64,000 nucleotides of DNA from Episyrphus balteatus. Its lineage: Eukaryota; Arthropoda; Insecta; Diptera; Syrphidae. The translations under genes were made by a program, and so were the position numbers. Below are positions 49,543 through 60,929 of this stretch, piece by piece. Location: assembly GCF_945859705.1 (NCBI RefSeq), contig NC_079134.1, positions 164,831,718 to 164,895,717 on the forward strand, in the 5' to 3' direction. The first letter of the stretch is position 1. Every line of letters starts with the position of its first letter. The notes below the pieces were generated by a model. That model was not told the origin of the DNA and ran no database searches. It was given only the letters and a program-made list of their open reading frames with translations.

Positions 49543-49806
49543 ATGTCATGCTTGCGGAGAGGACAGACATACACAACCTCCTATACAAAAATCTACTACA
49601 CTCTATACACACCTGGGTTTAAAGAGAAGTTGGAAGATAAGAAGAAGAAAGGTATGCACAAGACGAGAGTGAGGATTAGCACGAGCTCGGATGCATTTTG
49701 CGCTGCAATCACGGAAAAAGTGAAGAAAAATCCTCATCGTTGTTGTTGTTGCTGGGGCACCACCATCAGCATTATTATGCATCTATACAGCGTGCAACAG
49801 CCATAG
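49543..49806 (+). CDS. Possible small ORF, 87 codons
   Basis: An ATG in a near-ideal fly context (GCACAATG) opens 87 codons to TAG at 49804. The peptide is basic: MSCLRRGQTYTTSYTKIYYT at the start, a Lys/Glu-rich middle, four adjacent Cys, and a hydrophobic end. The block is richer in G+C than its flanks. On the minus strand a 49-codon frame spans a GTAAGTG donor near 49867, so direction is not certain. No family is recognised. Confidence 0.22.
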   Translation: MSCLRRGQTYTTSYTKIYYTLYTPGFKEKLEDKKKKGMHKTRVRISTSSDAFCAAITEKVKKNPHRCCCCWGTTISIIMHLYSVQQP

Positions 49807-50039
49807 CCACAGCATCAGCAGAAGCACAGATCATGGACCCCAAGCATTGAGCATATTGTCCACACTTACTTGGAAATTGAGGAGTGCATAAACTTTCTTG
49901 TGACTGCTGTAGATTGTTGGTTGTTGTTGTTTTGGGTTAAACAATAAAAAAAAAAAACAGTGGAGTTGTTGATATGCACGTGAGTCGTATTTTTGTGATT
50001 TTATTTGATTGTATTGTAAAGATTTAGAGAGATACACTT

Positions 50040-51490
50040 GTCAGATTAACATGGTTGATATTTTAAAATTTATTAAAAAATAGACTTCTAAGTCGAAAAT
50101 TGGTAAAATTGGGAATAAAAAAAAAAACAAAATGAAATTATTGGAAAGATTTATTGACGTTCGGAAATTTTGTATGAAAATTTTCAAAAAAGCTAAACAC
50201 ACATGACACACATTCGAACAGTCTATCTTTAAATTATTCAGAAAAAAATTACACATAATAAAAAAAATATTTATAGATCTATTTTCAAAAAAAATTGGCT
50301 TTTCAAAAACGTGTGTTTATTTTTAAATTATTCTAAATTTAATACAAGGGTCTCTTAAATAAATCAAAATTCTCGTTAAGATCGGTTCAGGCGTTTATGA
50401 GAAAGTATCTATATAGCGCTTTTGGGTCGTGTTATCCCAACAGATACTCTTGACTTTATGGGTTTAGGTACATTAAGAGTGAGGAACTGTCAAGACCATT
50501 TCTTAAATTATTACTTTTATTCTTAATAGAAAGTCTGTGATTTTCGGGTTGTTTTTTTTTTTTTTTTTTCGTTTTAATTTTAACCTGGTTTTCCATCAAT
50601 CTTATACGTTTATACGTTTCAGTTCATTTATTTACATAACTGATGTAGGTATCTACTTTATTTTAGAAAAAGTTACTTCACACTTAAACCAGATTAATTT
50701 TAAATTTATATAATTTCAGCTAACATTCTTAACTGGTATTTGTGAGAATTAAAAATTAAAAGAAAAAGTTGCGCCGAATTTTGGCAATTTAATTTCTACA
50801 TTGGTGCGTAATGACTATATAACTTACTTGAAGGCTCCGTAGTCCTTGGCAGCTATATGTAAAATATCTTGTAAAAAATAGCAGTCATTGAATAGTTAAT
50901 TGAGGTAGTTTGATTTATTAATATTTTCAAAAACTTCGAAGGTCACTCTGGCGTATGCGTAACTTTTTGTTTTATTAAAAATTGTTTTATTCCTAAGCAA
51001 TTAATCAGATGACTTGAACTTGGTTAATCATTATTAGTAAATGTGTATATTATATACGGAATGCTGCATTAAGTAATATTGAAGAAATTGTAAAATAAAT
51101 ATCTTGACCTAAGAAAAAGTATTATAGGTACATTTTCAGTGGTTATGACTCAAACATTTTGTTTATTTTTTTTCAAATTATCAGCTGTTTCCACAAATAT
51201 GCTGCCCTAAATTGTTGTGATAGAATTAATAAAACTTAATTTCAAAAAAAGAAATTTGAGAAATTTATTTTTCTTTTCTTTTAAAAATTTGAACACCGCA
51301 ATTTTATTTTTTTCCGAAATATGTCCAATCGAAATAATTGCTATACCATTGCCTTTAACATTTTATCTTAAACATTTTAGATAAATTAAACCTTTTCTGA
51401 ATGAGAAAAATTTATTCCCAGAGAAATGTGTTCGGGAAAATGGCCTTCTTTCATTTTTTTCGTCGTTTTTAACGTTAGCCCGAGTAAAAA
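50040..51490. other. No gene seen
   Basis: A/T-rich DNA with no frame worth keeping. Confidence 0.5.
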
Positions 51491-51497
51491 TGGAATT

Positions 51498-51991
51498 CCG
51501 CCGCACCACCGCTGCACCACGTCCGCAGCACTTTTTGACCGCCGCACCTACGCTGCAGCACGTCCGCACTATGATCAAAAATGTCTAAACCGCCGCACCA
51601 CCGCTGCAGCACGTCCGCACCGTTTCATTTTGAAAAAATGAAAAATATGAAAAAAATTCGCTGTACCAACGCCGCCGCACCACGACTGCAGCACGTCCGC
51701 ACTATTTCATTTTGTATGAAAAAAATTCTATTCTCGTACTTATACAAATGTTTAAGTCGTCTTCAATGTTATTTTGCCTTAAGTAACAAATTGCCAGTTC
51801 ATGCAAACATGACTTGGTGGTCGAGTGGTTAAAGCGTTGGACTTCTAATTGAAAGTGCTCGGGTTCGAATCTCCTTCTCGTCGGTAGTTTTTTGTTTTAT
51901 TTTTCAAAATTCCAAAATAATGTATCATCTTGCGGCGAATTTTTCATACAAAATGAAATAGTGCGGACGTGCTGCAGTCGTGGTGCGGCGA
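51498..51991. repeat. GC-rich repeat cluster ending in a 50-bp inverted repeat
   Basis: CCGCCGCACCACCGCTGCA followed by GCACGTCCGCAC recurs directly at 51498, 51539, 51590 and 51672 (spacings 41, 51 and 82 bp). The last copy plus its flank (51674-51727) is repeated in inverse orientation at 51938-51990 with only a small length difference in an A/T run. The two arms enclose about 210 bp holding a tRNA-like segment. The motif is over 65% G+C in a region near 30%. Confidence 0.8.
51811..51885 (+). pseudogene. Degenerate tRNA-Ser-like sequence with Pol III boxes
   Basis: TGGTCGAGTGGTTAAAGCG matches the A box and D arm of tRNA-Ser. TTGGACTTCTAATTGAA sits where the anticodon arm belongs, and GGTTCGAATCTCC is a B box. 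The anticodon, T and acceptor stems do not pair properly and the variable arm is short, so it is not a working tRNA. A T-run follows near 51888. It may be a SINE head or tRNA pseudogene captured between the inverted arms. Confidence 0.55.
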
Positions 51992-52089
51992 GGAGAAAAA
52001 AAAAAAAATCATGTGTGCAATTCACACGTGGTAGAAGTGAAACCTTAAAAAATCATTTTTCTTATTAAAAAAAAAAATAAAAAAAATGT

Positions 52090-52420
52090 ACCTATTTTTA
52101 TTCTATCACCTTCAAATTAATGTTTTTTATATGACAACATATATACATTTTTTATCATCTGAAAGCTTATTGTCTAAGCTCAAAATATATATATCGATCA
52201 GGTCTATGAGACATCTACAAAAAGAGCTAGAATTTTTTAAACTCGATGAAATTTCATCAAAAAAAGCAAAAAAAACATTTATTTTTATGTTCTCATGCTA
52301 TTAATTCAATTTTTTTGTTTGACAACCTATAAAAAATTTTATACCATGTGAAAGCTTATTGTTTCACCTTGTATAATGATATAAATCTTATTTCAAAGAT
52401 GTCTACAAGAGAAGTTAGAA
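52090..52420 (+). repeat. Two degenerate tandem units of about 195 bp
   Basis: TATGACAACATATATACATT..CTGAAAGCTTATTGT (52129) and TTGACAACCTATAAAAAATT..GTGAAAGCTTATTGT (52319) begin parallel units that also share GACATCTACAAAA/GATGTCTACAAGA and a GAATTTTTTAAA end. The family also occurs at 45334. The following DNA to about 52860 is transposon-like in texture, with nothing identifiable. Confidence 0.55.
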
Positions 52421-52869
52421 TTTTTTTAAAGTCAGCCATGTCGAATTTCCAGACTGAGATTACGGTACTTCCTACACTGGTAGCTGGTCATCGCCAACAG
52501 ATCTCCACAGGTGTTTTGAGGTATTTTTTAATTTTTTCAATTTAAGATTGTGTAACTTGTAGAGAACGTACCGTTATGTGTAATATATCAAATAAAAGGT
52601 TATGTTATCAGCATGCGTATTAAAGTTAATTTGTATGTGCACTAGATCAAAAGATATAACGTGTGTTGGAAAAGAACATCTTTTTACCGTTATCTCCGAA
52701 TTTTGAATATGAAATTAATTGAAATTTTGTACAATTATAATTTATTTAATTACCTATCTACAGTACAAATTTCATTCATCTATCTATTAAAACAAAAAAG
52801 TTATAACAAGTTGAAGTCGTGTCGCGTTTTCGTTTCATCTTGTTTCAAATCACTACGATACTAAAGAAG

Positions 52870-54400
52870 TTTTCACTTCAAAAAAATAAAATTGAAAAGG
52901 AACGATATTCTGGAAATTTATCGATTAGAAGCACTTCTCGGTATGAATTAACCTTATATTCAATAATTTCATTCGTATAGCGTTTGACTACTCACGGTTA
53001 TCGGATAAGACATTTTACATTTTTAAATTTGATCTTTTTCTCACAAATGATACAACACAACAGAACAATAACTCTTTCTCTATTCTATCTAAGTTTGCTA
53101 GCTTGCGATAAAAGACACGATATATGCATACACTACAGGTTCAAAGCATATGAAATACAAAATTGTTTCAATATATTAGCAAAAACTTATTGGAAACTGG
53201 TTGAAACGCTTCAAACGAACCGATTTTATGAAAACATTTGACCAAAAAAAAACTTCCAAATAATAAAAAATATTTTTAATTTTAACAACTTTTGATAACT
53301 AAGAAGTATTTTCCTGATTTTTTTTTTGTTTCAATTTTTTTCAACAATATCTATGCTTCATCACAACATTCTCTATTTCGGGCGCCAGACTTATTATCAA
53401 ATACAAAAGAAAATATTTCGCCACTCAAATTGTCTCATATTTTTCATCTGCTGTTTATTGACTCAAGTAACATTCCGCACCTACATAGCTGGTTAAAAAT
53501 AAATTCCAATCTATCTATACATAGTTTTGATAAATACAATGAGTTAGAAACAAATATTTGTTTAAATTCTGGTAATATAAATTTTTTCCCTAGAAAAAAG
53601 TGGTAGTTGTCAAAATTTTGCACATAAGTCATTGTTTTCAGATCTTTTTATACAAAATTTAGTTCAATTGAAATTGAGTTAAAAAACGTCTTCAAACCAA
53701 TCTAAGCTTTGTTGACGGACAAAAAAAAATTAAAAAATTTCATTAAAATTCGTGAATCTGTTACCAAAAAACCAAATAAATCCGCTGATATAAACAACCA
53801 ATTTGAATATTTTTTAGTGACTTGATTGTGCAGTTGCTTACTTATAGGAAAAAATGTAAAAAATGTGTTCTAATTTTTTTTTAATTCTAAAATTAACTAA
53901 AATACAAATTTTGAAACAATTTCACATTCCAAACGAAGTGACCTTCACTTCCTAACGGAGTAGGTAAGTATATTGGGAACAATACAACAAGTCAATACCA
54001 GCTGACAGGTGTAAAGACAATATATTTCTAAGAATCATTTTGTGTTTTCTTCCATCTTTTCAAACACAATAGCTGCTATATGGCGATGATGTTAATAATT
54101 TCTCTCCGAAATATAACCTGGTAGCACACAACACTCACTCGCAATGATGCTGTTGCTGATGCCTCCTTCAAACCTCATCTCTATTTATCTCTTCTAACCT
54201 ACCTGCATTATTTTCCAAAAAAAAAAAAATAAAACACACCAACAAACAACAACAATAATCACGACAAGGTACTAACTAAACTTCTGTCTGTTGTTTTTTC
54301 ACGTTTCTCCTAATATTGTATAAGATCACCAGCAGCAACTCAACTCTCAAACTTAACTTGGCACGTATCTTATACAGCTAAATATACAACAACAATGAAG
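52870..54400. other. No convincing gene
   Basis: Plus-strand frames at 52984-53241 and 53292-53606 have protein-like composition but lack start or splice support. The rest is A/T-rich. Confidence 0.35.
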
Positions 54401-54453
54401 AACAAAAATTATGAAAAGCTGACGAAGATGACGAAGACTATAGAGCGATCGTG

Positions 54454-54612
54454 ATGATGATGGCTGCCCTCTATGGCAGCAATATGTGGCTGCTGTGGCT
54501 GGGCTTGACTGCTAGCTGGAGCTGCAGAAGCTGGCTGCGGGCTGTCAATTCATTTATATCTGTGTTTTGTGTAAAAGTGTGTGTGCGTAAATCTATCTAT
54601 AACCGTAGCTAA
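54454..54612 (+). CDS. Possible 52-codon ORF with a signal-like N terminus
   Basis: Three adjacent ATGs start a frame of 52 codons in a strikingly GC-rich, GCTG-rich block. The start is MMMAALYGSNMWLLWLGLTA, hydrophobic enough for a signal peptide, then Ser/Arg/Cys-rich. The complementary strand is also open (Pro/Ala/Gln-rich), and a perfect 6-bp hairpin GCTGCC/GGCAGC lies at 54463-54480. It could equally be low-complexity non-coding DNA or an exon of either strand. Confidence 0.2.
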   Translation: MMMAALYGSNMWLLWLGLTASWSCRSWLRAVNSFISVFCVKVCVRKSIYNRS

Positions 54613-54797
54613 CCTATCTGTCTGTCTTTTTACACAAAGATTCGTCGAAATTCAGCTGAAAAAGCAACAGGCAACTTTTCTAACCAATTTTTTTTTTTTT
54701 TTACCTACTAGCTACCAGCTTCTCGGATTTGTCTTTGTAGAGATAGAGATACTTTGAAAATGATTAAAAACCGGTTTTACGTCACAACACAAAACAA

Positions 54798-54822
54798 CCA
54801 GGGAGAGAGAGTATAAAAGATT
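54798..54822 (+). promoter_or_regulatory. GAGA run next to a TATA box
   Basis: GGGAGAGAGAG is followed directly by TATAAAAG at 54812-54819. No initiator was found at the correct distance, and the 66-codon ORF at 54835 starts too close to be its product, so this is only a candidate. Confidence 0.2.
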
Positions 54823-55039
54823 GAAATTCCTAAAATGGTATTTCCAATCCCTCAAGACTCTCTCAGTGTTTTTCCTCTCGATCTTTTGAGATTGACTCTG
54901 AGATGCTGTGATATTTTAAAGTTGTATTGGTGTAACATGGACCAAAGTCCACCACACCTTGATAAATCTACCACAAACAAACACATTGAATTAACTTCAA
55001 CACCATCTCAACAAAATTGTATCTTTTTTTGGTAGAAAA

Positions 55040-57130
55040 AGTTGGTGGTAGTGAGAGGAAGCTGAGATTGTTGGCCAGGAGAGATCCCAAAAAAAGTCAA
55101 GAAGTAGGTATATCTTTGAATGTATTTGAGCGGGGCCCCACTTGTTCAAATTTTACAACTCCAATTGGAGAAATATAATTTTATACAACAACACGATGTA
55201 CGCTTGTGTAAGCATATTTGGAATGCCTGACAATCCCATGACCCGATATTATGACCCATCTGTCTTACTACAAAAGGTTGTGTCATAATTTTCGAAAAAG
55301 TAAGTTTAGATCACTTTGGTTTCTATGAATTTTAAAAATGATAGTTAGGCTTAATTTCAAATGCAGAACAATAAAAACCTCTGTACTCAATTTTAGTAAT
55401 CGTAGATACACAAATTTACTGTCGTATACAAATATAAATAGATAAATCCACAAATAAATGGGAATTCTAATGCGATTTCGTAAAAATAAAAATAAATACA
55501 AATATTTGTGAATTTACCCAGGTTGCGCGCAATTTCCTAATAAAAATATTATGCAAATGCTAATTGAATTTTTTCTTTCGTTTTTTTTTTATCTATCTAC
55601 GCAGAACGACCACCATCAAAATACAAATAAAAGATAAAAAACATTTTATTGAACAAAAAAAAAAAATAAGAAAACAAAATTTTTCTCAGAACGAAGAGAC
55701 AAGATAAGTTTTATTTAGGGGTAAATATTCCAAGAATCCTTTAAATCAGGGTTCATTTTGAACAATGTATTTGTTTTGTTTTATTTTTACCTTATTTTGA
55801 GGGGAAGTTGGCAAATGATTGATTAGTTTCTTACAGTTTCTAATGTTTTCATCCAGATGTCGCTTCGATTTGATATTATCATGAGTACGAACCACGTTGA
55901 AACTGAACTGAAACAACTTGTTGATAAGTGAGGTTTGTGTATTAACTTTCGATAGGTTTATCGATTTGACGAGTTAACTTTATATTTTCTGAAATTCTAA
56001 ACAATTTTACTCCGAAATGAGAAGCTGATGGTTGGAGCATTGACTGAACGAAAAATAATCAGATTCAAAGAAACTTAACGAAAGGTGGTTTGAGGAGAAA
56101 ATTACACTAAGATCATTTGGTTTGAGACTTAAACACCTATAATATCTTATCGAAAACTAAAGTAGTAACGGTTGAGGTATTGAATTTGTTGTAAATGGAA
56201 AGGGTGTATCTTTTGAAGATTTTTTTTGTAGTTAGGTAGTTTTTTAGTTTGAACTTTATGGGATGGGACTGGTCATTTGCAGAGGAAATGTTCTAGTATT
56301 TCTTTTTTCTGTGTAACCTTGCAAGTTGCAACTTCCATAAAACTGGAAAACAAAATTGCACCTTTTTATGTTTTATGAAATAACTGTATTTTAGTAATTT
56401 GGCATTGCTGATTTTAAATCTGCCCTCAGTTTTTTTCTAGCAGCTCTAGTTTAGGTGATATAATCATACTAGTTAAATGCTTTAAAAACAAAGTCGATTA
56501 TTGAGATTTTATAACGAGAATATCTCAAAAAGCGAGCTGATAGAACAATTCGAATCTCGGATTCGAGTTAAGCAAATTTACTTTTTTGAAAATCTTGAAT
56601 TTCTCCATACCGTGATGGGGTTTCCTCTGAAATTGCTTCTGCGAATATTAACTTCGTACGTTTTTAGGAGGTTATGCGAACTGTCTTCAGCATTTTATGA
56701 TTCTGTATTGAATTGGAAACGACTAGTTTAAAGCAGTAGTTAACGCTGTCAATTTTTATGTCCTGGAGATTTATATTAGAAGGGATTGTAAAGTTGTCCT
56801 CGTATAGCAAAAACTTGATTTTTTTTTCGCTATTGGTCTAGAATCAAAATTACACGGAGAAAAAAAGAACACCTTAAAATCTCACTCTCTTAAAACAATA
56901 TGATTTTCGTTTCAAATAAATGAACTTCATTTCAGTCCAAAAAGAATTTTTCATCTTAAGAAAACTGACTAAAATTAAAAGATTCCATCTTAATTCTATG
57001 TGGCATACGCATACGTCTTTTTTACTTGCGATATAGGTACTATAGGGCAAGTTTAGGATTCGTAAAAAAAATCGAACTCGAGATAACAATTTTACATGAC
57101 ATTACGATGATGGAGAATGCCAAAAAAGTG
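55040..57130. other. No gene seen
   Basis: A/T-rich DNA. A 76-codon plus-strand frame at 56501 has ordinary composition but starts from TTG and has no supporting signals. Confidence 0.5.
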
Positions 57131-57141
57131 GGTCCGGCAAT

Positions 57142-57172
<31 letters not shown>

Positions 57173-57194
57173 GTCTGTCTGTCTGTCTGTCTGT
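57142..57194 (+). repeat. (TCTG)n microsatellite, about 13 units
   Basis: A perfect TCTG tetranucleotide run with a single TCTA variant near the middle. It abuts the repetitive sequence described next. Confidence 0.95.
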
Positions 57195-57990
57195 AAGAAC
57201 CTCGAGCTACAGCCTAAACTACTGAAGCGATTTTCTTCAAACTTGGTAGTTAACAGTTTTGGGTGATTCCCTAGAGGAGAAATTGAAGTTTTTTTTTTTT
57301 GGACCAAAACTAACGGTACCTGTCATATAACGGAAACAGAAAAGTTCATTTATTTCAAAAACGGCTCTAACGATTTTGATTAAAATTTTTCTGCTTACTG
57401 TTACAAATAAGAGCCTCCTTTTATAATAAAAAAATAATTTTTTGTACCGTTATTAACGGTACCTGCCATAGAACGGTTTTTTGGATTTATGAATTTCTCA
57501 AAAACGACAAAACAGATTTCTACCAAATTTTTAATACAGAAACGTTTAAACAATCATTATTTAAAAAAAAACATTTAATTTTTCAAAAAACACATTTTTG
57601 GATTTTTAAAAAATATTTCAAAATTTTTTTTTGAAAAATCAATTTTTTGGAAACGAGTCGGTGAAAAATTTTGAAATTTTGTTTTTATGTGTAAATTAAT
57701 TATTTATTTAAAATTGCATATCAACTTTTTTTTTGAAAAATGTTAGAAAATTTTTATATATAAAAAATAATTTTTTTAAAAAACGGCTCTAACGATTTTT
57801 GAAAATTTTTTTCTAAAAACTCCTTTTTATACTAGAAATGAAATGGCATACTTAGTTTTTTGTAAAAGATCATTTAAAACGGCATTTAATTATTTATAAA
57901 AACAGATTTTATTTTTTTTGCACCACTAACGAAATTCCGTGAAAATATCAAATTGTAAATTTTCCCTTATTTTGTTCAATGAAAAACTTT
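57195..57990. mobile_element. Repetitive DNA flanking the microsatellite
   Basis: The sequence after the TCTG run (GAAGCGATTTTCTTCAAACT and onward) has the texture of an insect interspersed repeat family that habitually starts from such a microsatellite. Internal duplications support this: ACGGTACCTG(T/C)CATA.AACGG at 57312 and 57456, and AAAACGGCTCTAACGATTTT at 57358 and 57779. No coding capacity is seen and the class is unknown. Confidence 0.4.
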
Positions 57991-58164
57991 AACATTAGAG
58001 TAACTTTTACCATAAGAGCAAGTACGTGCGACCCCAGTCGTGCAATTTATTTTTATATGTATTTATTAAAAAAAGGAAACCATTTAAAATTAATGTGGAA
58101 ATCATCTTAATAATAATTTTTAATTAATTTATATCATGCAATTATATCATACTAATTTCCAAAA

Positions 58165-58249
58165 GGGAGATGTCCTAATGGTAAATTACTCGCCTAGTGA
58201 CCCAACAGTTTTAGGATCGATACCCAGTGGCTACCAGTTTTTTTTTTTA
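58165..58249 (+). pseudogene. tRNA-derived sequence with a T-run terminator
   Basis: TGTCCTAATGGTAAATTACTC resembles an A box and D arm, and TTTTAGGATCGATACCC a B box at normal spacing. A run of about ten T follows at 58238, like a Pol III terminator. Stems are imperfect and no anticodon arm can be assigned, so it is a tRNA relic or SINE head. A weaker relative (GTTAGAATCCGG then AGTAGCTTTTTG) lies near 61010. Confidence 0.4.
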
Positions 58250-58259
58250 AGTTAATTGT

Positions 58260-60090
58260 CTCCACATGAAAATAAGAGGACTTTCGGAACTTTCGGAATT
58301 CCGCTTAATTTAATACATAATCCAATTGTTTTCAGGTAATCTTTTTTCTGCGTTTAATACTAATTTCAAAAAAGTTGCCTTAAACTTGTTTAATTGTAGG
58401 CTTCTCACAATTGTAAGATCAGCCATTCCACGCGACCTCAAGTCTTACCTTAAATCATGTATTTTTGTCGTTTTAATTATTGCACTGTTAGTGACTATAA
58501 TATTGGACAAAATTCGTGTTTGATCGACTATTTTTTTTTTTTGCTAAAAAACATAGATCTAGTGTAGCCATTCATTTTGCAGTGTCACATCACACATACC
58601 TACACTCTCTCTAAAGTCCGAAACAGAATCGAACGCCAGCCGAACTATCGAGGCGTGAATTTCGTTGTTCCTATTCGAACGTTGCGTTGGGTCGTTAAAT
58701 AATTACCACGCTTTGTGATTCCCCTCTTTTTTTTTATAAAAATGTTGTCAGTTACAAATAAAAAAAACGTATCTAGAATGTGTATTTGTCACTCAATGTA
58801 ACTATATGATGAATATCCGATCTAGGTGATGTTGCTGGTGTCATACAACCTAGCTCAACTGATTTATTTCGGAACTAAAAAGTAAAAAAAAAACACTTAA
58901 CAGAGAGCAAAAAACTTTGTAATTAGAAGCACACTAAAGTCGTATCTATATCTACTGGATACGTTCTAACCCATTCACCGTTACGAAAATAAAAGCCAAA
59001 AATGAGTTATTACCATTTTAAGAGGGTGATGCAGTGTTAACTTCGGAAGGAAGGAAATTCAAATTGCGCCCACATATGGTTTCTTTTAAAACTAATAAAA
59101 ACTAACCTGATGCATTTTCAGACAAAGTTCCTTTGGATATAAAATAATTATAATTAAGGAAAAAATCTCCCTTCTTCCTATTTCTCCCTAGCTACTATAA
59201 AACCCCATAGTGGCATAGTGCGTTAGCGTTACGTTGCAAGTTTATCATGCAGAACAGCGTGTCTGTAAAAAGGAACTTTTAAGCAATCCACCTGTTTGCT
59301 CAGAACTAAGAGTAATTACATATTGAAATTTATTCGAGCATTATTGTGTGACACTCACTGCAATTATGGGTTCTTGAAAAAAAAAAACAGGTACTGTTCC
59401 TGAAATTCATAATATAACCGAAAACTGCCACCACATCATACTTATACGCAATAAAAATGTTTTAAAATAATTATAATTGTGAAGTGATCCTTATCCAAAA
59501 ACAGAAAATGGAAACACATTTACTTTTTCTTTAGTTCGTGCTTGATGGAGATGCCAGAACGTTTTTGACAAATGTTTATTAAGTATTTTGAATCATCATT
59601 GCGGAACTAGCAAAATATGGTCAATTTTAGTATTTTGTTCGGGGTGATTGTGGTGCTCATATGGTTTATTTGAGATCGTACTCAATGATTGACGAGGTTT
59701 TTTTATTTTTTTTTTTTTGTTAAAATTGTGAGTAAGTGAGATTTGTTCCGCAATCAAGATTGAACTTTTATGTATTGCGTTGATTTTCTAGCACCCCATT
59801 AGTTAAGGTTATGTCATGTTTCAAATTTTTGTCATGGTTTTCAGGGCATATACAAATTATAATTATTTTAGAATATTGCTAAAAGAAGAAATAATTGGTG
59901 GGTTGATTCTCTCGGTAATATTTAGATACATAACTTTGATTAAAAAAGTTACTGTAGCTAGAAAAAAAAACTAATTAAATGTTCACACAGTACATTTTTT
60001 AAATTGATTGAGTGCATTTCTTCTAGATAAAACAAAAAATCTGATAGTTAATTGCACTTATCTGAATTTAGCAAACAAAATATCATATTA
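58260..60090. other. No gene seen
   Basis: A/T-rich DNA with a 65-codon frame at 58326 of no evident significance. Confidence 0.5.
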
Positions 60091-60099
60091 GATGCTCGA

Positions 60100-60925
60100 A
60101 ATGAATATCGCGATTTGTAAGTGATCCAATGCAGTTAGATATCAAAAACGTTTTACAAGTTGATAAATTTTCTTGAAATTGAGTTTAGGGGTTCCCCAAT
60201 GTCATTGTCAATGGTGCGGAAGACCTAGCGACCAATTAACAAGTACCTAAATAGCGAGTGAATAAAAAATCATATGATTTGCAAAAATTCCGAAGCAGTT
60301 ATTAAAAACTCATTTAGAGTTGATGAATTTTTTGAAAATTCAGTTTCAGAGTTCACCAATATTATAGTCTACGCAACGGAAGATTTTAGCGACCACTTAA
60401 CTAGTATAGATCGACAGAATCGAAACTTCTGCAGTTTGCAACGGTTCCGAAGCAGTTGCGTTTTTGATGCATTTAAAGGTTATGCATTTTCTCAAAAATC
60501 AATTGAAGAGTTCACCAATATCAAGTTTAACGGGTAGAAAGAGTTTAGCGACGGTTTTAATAGTATAGAACGAGAAAATTGAAAATTTGCAATAGTTCCG
60601 AAGCAGTTATTAAAAACGCATTAGAAGTTGATGAATATTGTTAAAATTGATTTTAACGCGTTTACCAATATCATGGTCTACGATACGAGTGATTTTAGCT
60701 GCCATTTAAAGAGCATAGAGCTCTAGAATCGTAACTCCTAATACAGGCTCGCAATGAAAACCTACGATTCGCAATGGTTCTGAAGCAGTTATTGAAAACT
60801 CATTTAAAGTTTATGCATTTTCTGAAAATCCAATAAAAGCGTTAACCAATATCGTGTTCTACGAGACGCAAGAATTTAGGGACCGTTTTGCTAGTATAAA
60901 GCTAAAATTCGGAACTATGGTAGCC
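60100..60925 (+). repeat. Tandem satellite, five units of about 150-180 bp
   Basis: Units share TTGCAA.GGTTCCGAAGCAGTT, then ATTAAAAACTCATTTA, GTTGATGAATTTT, GAGTTCACCAATATCA, a GTCTACGA segment, TTTTAGCGACC and TAGTATAGA.CGA. Unit starts are near 60113, 60276, 60434, 60583 and 60765. The first unit is the most diverged. The 87-codon frame at 60274 spans two units but changes register between them, so it is not a conserved protein repeat. Confidence 0.8.
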
Positions 60926-60929
60926 TGAA

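Noticed and set aside
51811..51885. A functional tRNA-Ser or tRNA-Arg gene
   Set aside because: Acceptor, anticodon and T stems do not pair and the variable arm is not that of tRNA-Ser.
54835..55035. 66-codon ORF after the TATAAAAG box
   Set aside because: The ATG lies about 20 bp from the TATA box, upstream of any start site the box would direct.
60274..60537. 87-codon ORF within the satellite
   Set aside because: The reading frame shifts between satellite units, so it is not a repeated protein module.
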